Numbered from the stretch's first letter, positions 51,051 to 60,864 are shown. The stretch: DNA of 64,000 bases from Candidatus Gastranaerophilales bacterium (GCA_944325865.1 CALVBS010000003.1:192179-256178); one strand, 5' to 3'. The notes: a model not told the origin generated them from the sequence alone. Program-made: numbers and translations.

Positions 51051-52403
51051 ATGTTAACAAATTGGTTTGACAGGAAAGTTTTAATATTAGGTTTTTCAAA
51101 AAGCGGTATTGCTGCCGCAAAATATCTTAACCGCCATGGTGCGGATGTTTTTATAACCGAATGCAGAGAAGAAAAGCCCGAAGACAATGATAAAAAAAAC
51201 GAACTTGCTGTTCTTGGCATAAAGATTGAGTTTGGCGGACACAGCGATGAATTTGTAAAAGACGCTTATCTGGCGGTTACAAGTCCGGGAATACCTCCTC
51301 ACAGCGATATTATGAGAAGACTCCATGATGAGCATATACAAGTTATTTCGGAAATTGAGCTGGCCGCATCACAGACAGGTAAACCATTTATTGCAATTAC
51401 AGGTACAAACGGAAAAACGACTACTACGGCACTTACCGCTCATATTCTGAGCAGCGAATATAATGCACAGCCTTGCGGAAATTATGGAAAACCTCCGTGT
51501 GATTTGATAGACGATACTTCGATTGATTATTTTGTATGTGAATGCAGCTCTTTTCAGTTGGAATATTCTCAGTCTTTCCAGCCTCAAATTTCCGTTTGGA
51601 CAAATTTTACGCCTGATCACATAGACTGGCATAAAGGACTTGATAATTATTTTAAGGCAAAGGCAAGAATTTTTAAGAATCCGCAGGCTCCAGCTTTTTC
51701 CGTGTTAAATGCCAAAGATGCAAAGCTCTTTGAATTTTCAAAAGACGCGGCAGGTGAAGTTTTTCTTTTCGGAGATGAAGTCGGAGATAATTGTTGTTAT
51801 GTAAAAAATGATGCAATTTATTATAAACGTAACGGCAAAGAAGAACATATTATTGATTTAAAAGATACTCCTTTGATTGGAGAGCATAATTACCAAAATG
51901 TTGAATGTTCCGTAATTTGTGCTAAATTGGAAGGAATTTCTAACGAACATATTAAAGAGGCAATAATGTCTTTTAAGGTTCCGGAACACAGACTTGAAAA
52001 AGTTGCTGAAAAAGACGGCATTACTTATTATAATGATTCTAAGGCAACAAATCCGGAGGCCTCTCTTGTTGCGATAAATTCTTTTAACAATGAAAATGTC
52101 GTATTGATTGCAGGAGGAAGAGATAAAAATACTGATTTAAAAGAGTTTTGTGATGCTGTAAACAATCATATATCATCAGTAGTTCTTATTGGTGAAGCTA
52201 CTGCTCGTTTTGAGGAAAATCTGAAAAATAACGGATTTAATAATATTTATAAAGAAGATTCCATGCAGAGTGCAATCGATAAATCTATTTCTTTAAATCC
52301 TGATGTTGTATTGCTGTCGCCGGCATGTGCAAGTTTTGATATGTTCAGCGGTTATGAGGAAAGAGGAAAGGTATTCAAGGAGTATGTCTTATCAAAGATT
52401 TGA
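51051..52403 (+). CDS. murD: UDP-MurNAc-L-Ala--D-Glu ligase
   Basis: MurD adds D-glutamate to UDP-MurNAc-L-alanine. The 450-residue protein shows the N-terminal VLILGFSKSGIAAAKYL, the SPGIPPH turn, the ATP loop ITGTNGKTTTTAL, NFTPDHIDWH and the C-terminal NDSKATNPEA and AGGRDKNTD motifs. It begins one base after mraY ends and overlaps ftsW by 20 bases. Confidence 0.97.
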   Translation: MLTNWFDRKVLILGFSKSGIAAAKYLNRHGADVFITECREEKPEDNDKKNELAVLGIKIEFGGHSDEFVKDAYLAVTSPGIPPHSDIMRRLHDEHIQVISEIELAASQTGKPFIAITGTNGKTTTTALTAHILSSEYNAQPCGNYGKPPCDLIDDTSIDYFVCECSSFQLEYSQSFQPQISVWTNFTPDHIDWHKGLDNYFKAKARIFKNPQAPAFSVLNAKDAKLFEFSKDAAGEVFLFGDEVGDNCCYVKNDAIYYKRNGKEEHIIDLKDTPLIGEHNYQNVECSVICAKLEGISNEHIKEAIMSFKVPEHRLEKVAEKDGITYYNDSKATNPEASLVAINSFNNENVVLIAGGRDKNTDLKEFCDAVNNHISSVVLIGEATARFEENLKNNGFNNIYKEDSMQSAIDKSISLNPDVVLLSPACASFDMFSGYEERGKVFKEYVLSKI

Positions 52404-53568
52404 AAGCAGAGATAATTCATATCGCCATCAAAGACAGCCTATTCAGAGTATAATTGTTTCGGCTCCTGACAAGGCACTGTTGATTACTGTGGCTTTCCTT
52501 GTCATAATAGGATTTATGGCAATATTTTCCGCATCTGCACCTAAGTGTATTGATGAAGGCGGAAACCCTGCACAATTTTTGATAAAACAACTAATTTGTT
52601 TCGTTGTAGGGTTTATAGGATTAAAGTTTTTTACAAATTTTGATTATAAAAAGCTGGGCGATTGGAGCCAAATATTTGCCTGGTCAATAATTGTGCTGTT
52701 GATTCTTGTTGACTTTACTCCTCTCGGAGTTACCGTCAACGGAGCAAAGCGGTGGATTAACATACTGGGTTTTCAGCTTCAGCCGTCGGAATTTGCAAAA
52801 CCCGCAGTGGTTCTTCTTCTGGCGTCCGTATTTAAAAAAGATGCGGATTTGTTTGATCAAAAAAAATGGGTTATGGCATTTATTCCTATTTTAATTATGC
52901 TTGGATTTATTTTTGTACAGCCGAATTTAAGTATGGTAATTTTACTTTTATCTGTCTCTGTTGTTATGTTCTTAGCGGCCGGCGGTTCGTTGAAACTGTT
53001 TTTCAGTTGTCTTGCTGCAATGATTACAACGGTTGTAATTGCGGCTACTACAATTATTAAACCTTACCAGATGCAGAGAATCCGTACATGGCAGCATCCG
53101 GAACTTGACCCTCAGGGTGCTGGATATAATATTATACAATCTCTTATAGCCTTTGCTTCCGGAGGTTTTACCGGTGTGGGGTACGGAGGTTCTATTCAAA
53201 AGCTTTCATATCTGCCTGAATGTCATACTGACTTTATTTTTGCAATTATAGCGGAAGAGCTTGGATGGATTGGCTGTGTACTTATTATTGGTTTATTCTG
53301 GACTTTTATACACAGAGGATTTATGATAGCTTCGCGTTGTCCTGATATGTTCGGGAAGCTTCTTGCTGTTGGAATTACGTTTTCAATAGGTTTTCAGGCA
53401 TTTTTGAATATTAGTGTTGCAAGTTCATTTTTCCCGACAACAGGTGTTCCGCTGCCATTTATAAGCTATGGCGGGTCTTCTCTTATTGTCTCATTGTGTA
53501 TGGTTGGAATTTTGCTGAATATATCAAAAAAGCGAATAAAAAAAATAAGGAATGTAGAAAATGTCTGA
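52384..53568 (+). CDS. ftsW: Cell-division lipid II polymerase FtsW
   Basis: A SEDS-family glycosyltransferase that polymerises septal peptidoglycan. The 394-residue protein has an N-terminal cytoplasmic part (SYQRFESRDNSYRHQ) and about ten helices. The motifs are NGAKRWINILGFQLQPSEFAK, the catalytic-region AEELGWIGC, and PTTGVPLPFISYGGSS. The start at 52384 follows AAGGAG very closely, and earlier starts would lie deep in murD. It overlaps murG by eight bases. Confidence 0.95.
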   Translation: MSYQRFESRDNSYRHQRQPIQSIIVSAPDKALLITVAFLVIIGFMAIFSASAPKCIDEGGNPAQFLIKQLICFVVGFIGLKFFTNFDYKKLGDWSQIFAWSIIVLLILVDFTPLGVTVNGAKRWINILGFQLQPSEFAKPAVVLLLASVFKKDADLFDQKKWVMAFIPILIMLGFIFVQPNLSMVILLLSVSVVMFLAAGGSLKLFFSCLAAMITTVVIAATTIIKPYQMQRIRTWQHPELDPQGAGYNIIQSLIAFASGGFTGVGYGGSIQKLSYLPECHTDFIFAIIAEELGWIGCVLIIGLFWTFIHRGFMIASRCPDMFGKLLAVGITFSIGFQAFLNISVASSFFPTTGVPLPFISYGGSSLIVSLCMVGILLNISKKRIKKIRNVENV

Positions 53569-54670
53569 TAATGAAACCTATTTTATAACGGGCGGAGGTA
53601 CCGGAGGGCATATCTATCCTGCGGTAGCAGTTGCAGATGTACTTGCTGAAAAGGGTAATGTCGTTTATTATATAGGGAATCCTCAAAACCTTGAGTTCTC
53701 GATAATTCAGCAAAAAGCATACAAAGATAATTTCTTATCAGTAAATGTTCACGGTATGCCGAGAAAAGTTGATATTTCTATTTTAGGATGGAGTTTTCAG
53801 CTTTTGACGGCAATATTTAAATGTATAGGTTATCTGAATAAATATAAGCCCAAAGTCGTATTTGGAACCGGAGGTTATGTTTCTGCACCTATTTTAATTG
53901 CGTGCATAATTAAAAGAATTCCTTATGTTATGCATGATTGTGACGCTTGCCCGGGGCTTGTTACCCGTAAACTTGCACCTTATGCTAAATCTGTTTCGCT
54001 TGCTTTTGAATGTGCTAAAAATGTTATTAAAAATGCTAACTGTTTTATCAATGGCAATCCAATCAGACCTGCATTTCAAACGCTTTCAAAATCTGATGCA
54101 AGAAAAAATCTCGGTTTGATTGAAAAACTTACTATCTGTGTTATGGGCGGTTCTCAAGGTGCACGGACCATAAATGATGCTGCTGTTGAAATATTAAAAA
54201 CTCTTTCAAATAAATATGATGTTCAGGTAATATTCCAAACAGGAAAGAAAAATTTTGAACGCGTTATTGAGCAGCTTATCAAAATTTATCCTGAATATGA
54301 AAATGATAAAAATTTAATCATCAAACCATATTTTGATGATATGGTTACTGTTTTAAAGGCCTCTGATATTGCGGTATCACGTGCAGGGTCATTGAGTCTT
54401 TCAGAAATTGAGGCATGCGAAATTGCTTCTATTCTGGTTCCATATCCGCATGCGGCTGCTGACCATCAGCGTAAGAATGCAAGATGTATGGTTGAAAAAG
54501 GGGCGTCTTTATACCTTGAAGACAGTGATGTTAACGAAAAAACTCTGCTTGAAAATATTGTTTTGCTGGTAACTAATCGAGAAAAATTAGCGGGTTTACA
54601 AGAGGCTGCCTTAAAGCTTGCAAAATATGACGGTGTACAAAAAATTGTTGAACAACTTGAAAATGTTTAA
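53561..54670 (+). CDS. murG: UDP-GlcNAc: lipid I N-acetylglucosaminyltransferase
   Basis: MurG turns lipid I into lipid II on the inner face of the membrane. The 369-residue protein has GGGTGGHIYPAVAVADVL at the N-terminus, GTGGYVSAPILIA, the MGGSQGARTIND nucleotide loop, SRAGSLSLSEIEA and PYPHAAADHQRKNA. It ends the cluster. murC, murB, murE and a PBP are not present, so the remaining division genes must lie elsewhere. It overlaps a convergent regulator by four bases. Confidence 0.97.
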   Translation: MSDNETYFITGGGTGGHIYPAVAVADVLAEKGNVVYYIGNPQNLEFSIIQQKAYKDNFLSVNVHGMPRKVDISILGWSFQLLTAIFKCIGYLNKYKPKVVFGTGGYVSAPILIACIIKRIPYVMHDCDACPGLVTRKLAPYAKSVSLAFECAKNVIKNANCFINGNPIRPAFQTLSKSDARKNLGLIEKLTICVMGGSQGARTINDAAVEILKTLSNKYDVQVIFQTGKKNFERVIEQLIKIYPEYENDKNLIIKPYFDDMVTVLKASDIAVSRAGSLSLSEIEACEIASILVPYPHAAADHQRKNARCMVEKGASLYLEDSDVNEKTLLENIVLLVTNREKLAGLQEAALKLAKYDGVQKIVEQLENV

Positions 54671-54894
54671 ATTGGCGGCTTAATCTTTAGAAGTTCATTT
54701 ATATCAACATCAAGGTAGTTTGAAAATTCTGTAATCTTGCCAATGGAAAGATTTAAGATTCCGGCTTCTATTTTTGCAACATAACTCCATGAAACATTCA
54801 TTAATTCTGAAAACGTTTCTTGTGTATATCCTTTCTTTTTGCGTGCATTTTGGATATTTTTGCCTATTTGTTTGAGTACATGTTTTTTATCCAT
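54667..54894 (-). CDS. XRE-family helix-turn-helix regulator
   Basis: A 75-residue protein consisting of one lambda-repressor-type domain (IGKNIQNARKKKGYTQETFS, then NVSWSYVAKIEAGILNLSIG) and a short tail. The start at 54894 is chosen because AATAAT, a -10-like box, ends six bases upstream, as at other leaderless genes; the longer frame has no Shine-Dalgarno. Target genes are unknown. Confidence 0.85.
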   Translation of the reverse strand: MDKKHVLKQIGKNIQNARKKKGYTQETFSELMNVSWSYVAKIEAGILNLSIGKITEFSNYLDVDINELLKIKPPI

Positions 54895-55020
54895 AAATTT
54901 ATTATTGCTGATTATTGATATATTTTTGTATTGAAATATATTTGAATTCAATTATTTGTCAATACTAAACAAACGGGATAGCTGATATTCTTAAATATGT
55001 AGAAAGAAAGGATATTGGTA

Positions 55021-55749
55021 ATGAGAAGAGCTGTTACTCTGAACCTAAAAAACTATCAGCGAACAGGATTTACACTTGCAGAGGTATTGATAACCCTTGG
55101 AATAATCGGAGTTGTTGCGGCAATGACACTTCCGGCTTTGATTCAGAAGAATAATAATAAGGTAGTTGAAACGAGGCTAAAGAAATTTTATTCATCAATA
55201 AATCAAGCAATAATGATGGCAGAGGTTGATTATGGGGATAAAAAAATCTGGTATCAGGATTTAGCAGGTGCAAGTCTTGATGAGGACGGTAATCCGATAG
55301 AAGGCTCTTCCGAAATAGAAAAGTGGTGTAAAAAGTATTTGATACCGTATATGAAGGTTGTAAAAACAGGTACTCTTTCAGACGGAGCTTTTATAATGTA
55401 CTTTGAGGACGGAAGTGCATTAGAACCAGCATCGAGCTATTCGAGGGATTGGTTCTTTTATCCCGGAAATCCTCAAAAATGTATAGATAAATATGGTTCA
55501 AATCATATTGGCTCAGGAGTATGCAAATTCGCATTTATTTTTTATCCTGCCAGTACTAGTGATGGCTGGAAGTATCACTATAATAAAGGAATGGATCCAT
55601 ATAAAGCGGGCTGGGATGGTGATAAAAATAAATTATACCGCGGTGCTACCTATTCTTGCGAAACCGGTAACGGTTTGTATTGTACTGCAATTATTCAAAA
55701 TAATAACTGGACTATTCCTGATGATTATCCTTTTAAAGTAAGTTATTAA
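55021..55749 (+). CDS. Type IV pilin-like (pseudopilin) protein
   Basis: A 242-residue exported protein with a class III prepilin leader. A basic stretch (MRRAVTLNLKNYQRTG) precedes the cleavage site and hydrophobic helix FTLAEVLITLGIIGVVAAM; the fifth-position glutamate is present. The rest is a globular domain with cysteine pairs (near KWCKKYL, KCIDK, SGVCKF, YSCETGNGLYC) that may form disulfides. GAAAGGA precedes the ATG. It should be processed by the prepilin peptidase at 30053-31054. Surface adhesion or secretion role is inferred. Confidence 0.88.
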   Translation: MRRAVTLNLKNYQRTGFTLAEVLITLGIIGVVAAMTLPALIQKNNNKVVETRLKKFYSSINQAIMMAEVDYGDKKIWYQDLAGASLDEDGNPIEGSSEIEKWCKKYLIPYMKVVKTGTLSDGAFIMYFEDGSALEPASSYSRDWFFYPGNPQKCIDKYGSNHIGSGVCKFAFIFYPASTSDGWKYHYNKGMDPYKAGWDGDKNKLYRGATYSCETGNGLYCTAIIQNNNWTIPDDYPFKVSY

Positions 55750-55791
55750 TTCTACTTGATAATCTTATTATTTTGATTTAATTTTATTTGT

Positions 55792-56976
55792 ATGAAAAAT
55801 GATTACAGTAATGCTGTAAAGTTGTTGACTTCGCAGGGAAAATTCTATATTAATCTCGGGTTGGAAAGGATTTCAAAAGTATTAGATTTACTTGGAAATC
55901 CACAGGATTCGCTTGATTGTATTCATGTTGCAGGCACAAACGGTAAAGGCTCCGTGTGTGCAATTATTTCAACTGTCTTGCAAGCTGCCGGAAAGAAAGT
56001 CGGTCTTTATACATCTCCGCATATTTTTGATTATACGGAGAGAATTAAAATATTTTCACCTTTTGCAGATGGCGGCACTGATATTCCTAAAGAGAATTTT
56101 GCTGAACTTGTTTTTAATGTTTGTAATACAGCGGAAAAAAATCAGATTCACCTTACGGAATTTGAAATACTTACGGCTGTTATGTTTTTGTATTTTGCCC
56201 GAGCCAATGTTGATGTTGTGGTTCTGGAAACCGGACTCGGCGGCAGATTTGATGCAACAAATGTGATTAAGAGCAATCTCTGTTCCGTCATTACGCACAT
56301 TGACCTCGACCACACTGAAAGATTAGGAAATACAAAAGATAAAATTGCTTTTGAAAAAGCAGGAATAATTAAGAAAGGTTGTCCTGTTGTGACATCAGAG
56401 GGATACGAGGCGATTAAAGATAAGGCTGATGAGTGTAATTCTTTATTTTTGATGGTCGCTCCGTTTGAGGATACGACAAATCTTTCTCTCAAAGGAACGT
56501 ATCAGCAGGAAAATCTTTCTCTTGCTCTTGCCGCTGTAAGACTTGCTTTTCCGGATATTCCGGAATCAACTATTCAGGAAGCATTAACTAAGGTTAAACA
56601 TCCTTGCCGATTTCAACTTATCGGAGAAGATTTAATTATTGATGCTGCACATAATCCTAACGGAGCATTGGCTTTGAGAGAAAGTCTTGATTTTTATTAT
56701 CCTGATAAAAAACGACGTTTTGTCTTCGGCTGCTTGAAAAATAAGGATTATACAAAGATGATGAGTATTCTTTTTGATAAAAACGATGAGATATATCTTA
56801 ATCATTTTGATTATCCTAATTCTGCAACATTTGAAGAATTAAGAAAAGCTTGTCCTTATGAGGCAAAAAAATTCACTTCCTTAAATGCTTTACCAAAAGA
56901 AAAGCACACCATAACAATAGTGTGCGGTTCTTTTTATATGTTAAATCAGGTTATTTCTCACTCTCTCCTTGATTAA
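55792..56976 (+). CDS. folC: Folylpolyglutamate / dihydrofolate synthase
   Basis: FolC attaches glutamate to dihydropteroate and to folates. The 394-residue ligase has HVAGTNGKGSVCAI (ATP loop), GLYTSPHIFDYTERI, ETGLGGRFDATNVI, THIDLDHTERLG and DAAHNPNGA. No Shine-Dalgarno is seen, and the -10 match upstream is poor, so start and promoter are less certain. Its tail overlaps a convergent glycosyltransferase by 26 bases. Confidence 0.96.
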   Translation: MKNDYSNAVKLLTSQGKFYINLGLERISKVLDLLGNPQDSLDCIHVAGTNGKGSVCAIISTVLQAAGKKVGLYTSPHIFDYTERIKIFSPFADGGTDIPKENFAELVFNVCNTAEKNQIHLTEFEILTAVMFLYFARANVDVVVLETGLGGRFDATNVIKSNLCSVITHIDLDHTERLGNTKDKIAFEKAGIIKKGCPVVTSEGYEAIKDKADECNSLFLMVAPFEDTTNLSLKGTYQQENLSLALAAVRLAFPDIPESTIQEALTKVKHPCRFQLIGEDLIIDAAHNPNGALALRESLDFYYPDKKRRFVFGCLKNKDYTKMMSILFDKNDEIYLNHFDYPNSATFEELRKACPYEAKKFTSLNALPKEKHTITIVCGSFYMLNQVISHSLLD

Positions 56977-58513
56977 TCATTTCTGAGATTATGTTGTTTA
57001 ATTTTGCCGGAGTGAAATTCGTACATGTATTCCATATCAAAGTCGGTTTAGGATCTTTTAATGACGGTGACGGATAATCACTGTTGCAGTATCCTTTAAG
57101 CATATTTGTCGAACCGTCAACGTGAGGGGTATAATGTGAACAGCAGTTGCATATTTTTAATATGAAACCGTAATCATCAAGCTTCATTTTTAATTCCTGC
57201 AATGCATCAATCATTCTGATATGACTGGATGTTGTGAATTTTTTGTTTTTAAATATAAATCTTACTTTACAAAGTCCTTTTTCCGAAATAAATTCAAGTT
57301 TGCAGTTAAGATCTTTTGTGCCTGCAGCAACAACGACATCGACGGACATTTTCTCTGTATCAGCCGGAAGATCTTCAACCCCTTTCAGTTTATTTCTGAT
57401 TTTTCTTATAGGAGGTAGATTGTTTATTATATGGCATAAAGAATAAAGCGGATATAAACATAAAAGTCCGATTTCTTTAACCGTAAGTTTGGCGTTAATC
57501 AAACTTATACCGAAAGCAGCAATCAGCATTAAGAATGTTAAAAGAACTATTTTAAAATCAACAAAGAAATAGTAATTGAACGAGTGTTTCATTATGACAA
57601 AGTAAATTATCATAAGAAGCCAAATATTAGGGTAAAGCAGAGATAATGCATGTTCCGTAAAAACAAAATTCTTTGTAAACAACTGCGGAATACAGTTTCT
57701 GAATAATCCGAGCCTATATGATAGTCTTGGTTTCTTGAACATATAATTTGCCGTATCAACGACAGTCTGAATATTCGGGTTATATGTGCATTTGTGTCCT
57801 ATTTTTGAAAGCAAAAGACTGTATTTTAATTCGGTATTTATATCTTTGAAATCTACATCGCCGATTCTTTTAACGATTTGCTGTTTTATGATAAATACAC
57901 CTGAATCTGCCTGTGAAGCAAGTCCAAAAAGGGAACGGGCTTTTCTCATAAAGTTCATATGATATTTTTGATAAGCTGCCTTAATTTTATCAATCGGCCC
58001 GAGATTAGTCATATCAATAATTGTTTCACCGCTTATAACAGATGAATTTATAAGTGCAGCATTTACCGTAGTTAAAAAGTTAGAAGCAATACTTCTGTCG
58101 GCATCAATAAATATGTATGAATCAATTAAATCATCCTGTGAAAGCTGTTCAAGGAGAATTGAAATTGCCTGATCTTTTCCTATTGTTCCTACGCCCTTTA
58201 CATCTATTACTCTTATGAAATTTTCTTCAATAAATAAATCCTGAGAGCCATCGGTGCAGTTGTCAAGAATAACGAAAACTTTAAAATTGCTTATTGGATA
58301 ATCCTGAGACTTTATTTCTCTGACCAGATTTTCGAGAGTTTTTTTGTTGTTATGAGAATAAACAACAACTGCAAGATTATCTTTTTCTTCATACATAGAA
58401 AATCTTTTTTCTCTCTGAAATCTTGTATCATTAAGATTTCTTATCGCAAGTGCGAGAAAATAAATAGTGTATGCAGCAGCAAATAAATACAATATATCTA
58501 AGATAATTTCCAT
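56951..58513 (-). CDS. Membrane family 2 glycosyltransferase with a cysteine-rich C-terminal domain
   Basis: A 520-residue protein. One N-terminal membrane helix (IILDILYLFAAAYTIYFLAL) is followed by a GT-A domain: VVVYSHNNKKTLENLV, ILDNCTDGSQD, FIDADRSIASNF, and a late QADSGVFIIK. Two or three further helices follow (IWLLMIIYFVIM, LLTFLMLIAAFGISLI). After residue 390 comes an extra domain with the cluster CNCCSHY plus GYCNSD and WNTCTN, which could bind zinc or iron. The GT part resembles hyaluronan/cellulose-type transferases. The fused cysteine domain is unusual. Confidence 0.82.
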   Translation of the reverse strand: MEIILDILYLFAAAYTIYFLALAIRNLNDTRFQREKRFSMYEEKDNLAVVVYSHNNKKTLENLVREIKSQDYPISNFKVFVILDNCTDGSQDLFIEENFIRVIDVKGVGTIGKDQAISILLEQLSQDDLIDSYIFIDADRSIASNFLTTVNAALINSSVISGETIIDMTNLGPIDKIKAAYQKYHMNFMRKARSLFGLASQADSGVFIIKQQIVKRIGDVDFKDINTELKYSLLLSKIGHKCTYNPNIQTVVDTANYMFKKPRLSYRLGLFRNCIPQLFTKNFVFTEHALSLLYPNIWLLMIIYFVIMKHSFNYYFFVDFKIVLLTFLMLIAAFGISLINAKLTVKEIGLLCLYPLYSLCHIINNLPPIRKIRNKLKGVEDLPADTEKMSVDVVVAAGTKDLNCKLEFISEKGLCKVRFIFKNKKFTTSSHIRMIDALQELKMKLDDYGFILKICNCCSHYTPHVDGSTNMLKGYCNSDYPSPSLKDPKPTLIWNTCTNFTPAKLNNIISEMINQGESEK

Positions 58514-58598
58514 TTCATATCTCCCTTATTCCAACATTCTAATTAAAATAAGAAAAAATATCCATTATTGTAAATAAATGTATATGTTTTGAGGAAAT

Positions 58599-59378
58599 TT
58601 ATTCTGTTTGTATTGACAAATTCATCAACTCAATGTCGTCATAGTCGATATAACTTCTTTGCATGAGATTTTTGCCTGTTGCTATCGTAACTTCATTCGG
58701 TTGATTCGGACGTATAAGATTGTTTGGAAGTTTGATTTTTTGATTATCTCCGTTAAGCTGAATTTCCGCAATTTTTGTTCCGTTAAAATATACTTCGGGA
58801 GGAGACGAAAATGAATTTCTTACTGCATTTTGTCTCATCGCTCTAGCCATTGCTGTATCTATGCCTATAATTGAACCGATTACAAGAAAATTGTTTTTTG
58901 CAAGAGTGTTCGCACTCATTTTGAATGCTTTTGTGAAAAACGGTCCTATTGCCTTTACCTGAAATTCTCCAGCATTTGCCGAATCTGCTGAAAAATTGTT
59001 ATCTCCGAGATGTAACATTTCGGATTCAATTACAACATCCGTGGCATTGCTTTTTTGAATACCAAGAACCATTGGTTTTGCTGCTATTTCTTCGTTTATA
59101 GTCAAAGAAAACGGCCGGTAACCGTCTTTTTGTACAGCCATAATCGTATCACCTACGAAATGTGCTTCCAGCATAAAATTGCCGTTTTCGTCGGTTTTTG
59201 TGCTGTAACCTTGTTTTGGCAATGATACCTGAGCATTTGCTATTGGAGCATTTGTTCGGGCATCAACCACTTTATTCCCGGCTCCTATTGTTGATACTCC
59301 GCCTGTCAATGCTGATGCATATATTTGAGTTTGTGTTGTTACAAATATAAATAGTACAAGTATGATAATTTTTTTCAT
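58599..59378 (-). CDS. Exported protein with carboxypeptidase-regulatory-like domain
   Basis: A 259-residue exported protein. The start at 59378 is set by the signal peptide (MKKIIILVLFIFVTTQTQ...) and GAGGG upstream; the longer frame adds 19 codons. After the signal comes a transthyretin-like beta-sandwich (VVDARTNAPIANAQVSLPKQ, then TDENGNFMLEAH), then a beta-rich region of unknown fold. TATAAT about 25 bases before the ATG is the probable -10. Role unknown; such domains often act in surface or periplasmic binding. Confidence 0.78.
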   Translation of the reverse strand: MKKIIILVLFIFVTTQTQIYASALTGGVSTIGAGNKVVDARTNAPIANAQVSLPKQGYSTKTDENGNFMLEAHFVGDTIMAVQKDGYRPFSLTINEEIAAKPMVLGIQKSNATDVVIESEMLHLGDNNFSADSANAGEFQVKAIGPFFTKAFKMSANTLAKNNFLVIGSIIGIDTAMARAMRQNAVRNSFSSPPEVYFNGTKIAEIQLNGDNQKIKLPNNLIRPNQPNEVTIATGKNLMQRSYIDYDDIELMNLSIQTE

Positions 59379-59541
59379 AAACCTGACCCTCTTTTGATTG
59401 CTATTATATGTTAATATGCTGTGTGAATTTATCATATAACCCGTATTTAAAGTTATAAGTATAATTTTTTAAAAGTAAAGATTTTAATTATATTAAAAAG
59501 AATTATTGTAATAGGTTATGCAACAATTTGTTTTTATAATA

Positions 59542-59570
59542 TTGAAATAAATTAAAATATAGTTTATAAT
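59542..59570 (+). promoter_or_regulatory. Consensus promoter of the second pseudopilin gene
   Basis: TTGAAA, exactly 17 bases, TATAAT; the ATG follows 34 bases later with GTGAGGA as Shine-Dalgarno. Confidence 0.7.
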
Positions 59571-59604
59571 AAAAAAGCTAGGTATCTAATCGTGAGGATT
59601 TTTT

Positions 59605-60798
59605 ATGTCTAAGATGCATGAGTCTGCATTCACTCTTGCAGAAGTTCTCATTACTTTGGGAATTGTTGGAGTTATTGCAGCAATGACACTTCCTCCATTA
59701 ATTGATAATAATAATGCCAGAGGCAGAAAGACTGCACTTGCCAAGGCCTATTCTGTGTTGTCTCAGGCTCACCAGATGATGCTTGTCAGAAATATTTTTC
59801 CTTATGAAACATTTGTTGAACCGTTTTTAATTGAGGAAGATGAAGACACACCTTCAAATCCGTCGGATTCTGATACGGACAATCCTGATAATTCCGGTAA
59901 TAGCGGAAGCTCTGAAAAACCATCGGAGCCTGATAATCCCGGAAGCTCTGGAGGTTCTGATAAACCTGTAGAACCTGAAAATCCGGGAGATTCGGGTAGT
60001 TCAGATCCTTCCATTCCTGATATGAATGACACAACAACAAAAGATCTTGTCGATGGTATATTTGATGCCTTGCAAGATTCACTTAAACATCCGATTGATT
60101 TTCCGGGACATATTGATAATGTAAACAAGATTATCAACAATATAAAAGAGCTTCATAATATCTACGGTGATAATAATTTAGGTCAGTTTATTAAAGACTA
60201 TGCTTCACAGTCTAATATTGAGCTTCCTGGTTGGTTTGAGGATTTACTGGGAAGTAATGAGTTTTTAGATAATAACTATTTATTCTACAAACATCTGTTT
60301 GCAAGTTTGGCGGGAGGTTCATCCGGAGATGATTTAGCTGCTAATTTTATAAAAGTGAAACAATATCAGCTTGAAGTTTTAAAGGGTCTTTTAAATGGGG
60401 CCTCATATTGTGAAAGTTATGATAAATGTGCAGGCAGCAAACCATACAGTATTACAACTCTCAGTGGTACTCCTGCCGAAATTGAGGCTGCTGAGTTTGA
60501 TAATTCAGCTTTGAAAACTGCGGACGGAATGTACATATGGCTTGGAGATATAAATAATCCTCAACGCTACTATGTTGATATTAATGGTGAAAAACGCCCT
60601 AACAAGTTGGGTGTTGATGTATTTACTTTTGATATAATTAAAAAACAGGCCATAAAGCCTGAACAAAGCGGTAACTGTACGGTTACCGGTACGCCTTCCG
60701 ACGGTGAAGGATACAGGGGGCTAGGATGTGCAGGGTATGCTATTATTGACAGACATCCGGATTTGGCAAATACTCCATATTGGAAAAATATAAAATAG
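59605..60798 (+). CDS. Pseudopilin with a proline/serine/glutamate-rich insert
   Basis: A 397-residue prepilin-like protein. The leader MSKMHESA is followed by FTLAEVLITLGIVGVIAAM, so a substrate of the prepilin peptidase. After the helix and about 40 residues, a low-complexity linker (residues about 78-135) repeats units such as SEKPSEPDNPGSSGGSDKP. It links to a globular C-terminal domain with four to five cysteines (YCESYDKC, GNCTVTG, GLGCAG). The extended linker would hold the domain away from the fibre. It is probably a surface adhesin, an inference. Confidence 0.85.
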   Translation: MSKMHESAFTLAEVLITLGIVGVIAAMTLPPLIDNNNARGRKTALAKAYSVLSQAHQMMLVRNIFPYETFVEPFLIEEDEDTPSNPSDSDTDNPDNSGNSGSSEKPSEPDNPGSSGGSDKPVEPENPGDSGSSDPSIPDMNDTTTKDLVDGIFDALQDSLKHPIDFPGHIDNVNKIINNIKELHNIYGDNNLGQFIKDYASQSNIELPGWFEDLLGSNEFLDNNYLFYKHLFASLAGGSSGDDLAANFIKVKQYQLEVLKGLLNGASYCESYDKCAGSKPYSITTLSGTPAEIEAAEFDNSALKTADGMYIWLGDINNPQRYYVDINGEKRPNKLGVDVFTFDIIKKQAIKPEQSGNCTVTGTPSDGEGYRGLGCAGYAIIDRHPDLANTPYWKNIK

Positions 60799-60831
60799 AA
60801 TCTTAAGAATTTATTTATTATTAATAAAAAT

Positions 60832-60864
60832 AAGAGGCTTGCGGTATATGCAAGCTTTTTTTAG
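60832..60864 (+). terminator. Terminator of the pseudopilin gene
   Basis: GCTTGC (60837-60842) pairs with GCAAGC (60850-60855), extended by weaker pairs, then a T run. Confidence 0.7.

Noticed and set aside
53894..54079. Minus-strand and alternative-frame ORFs inside mur genes and other long genes
   Set aside because: They lie wholly within strongly conserved genes in other frames, lack ribosome sites, and show composition typical of shadow frames.
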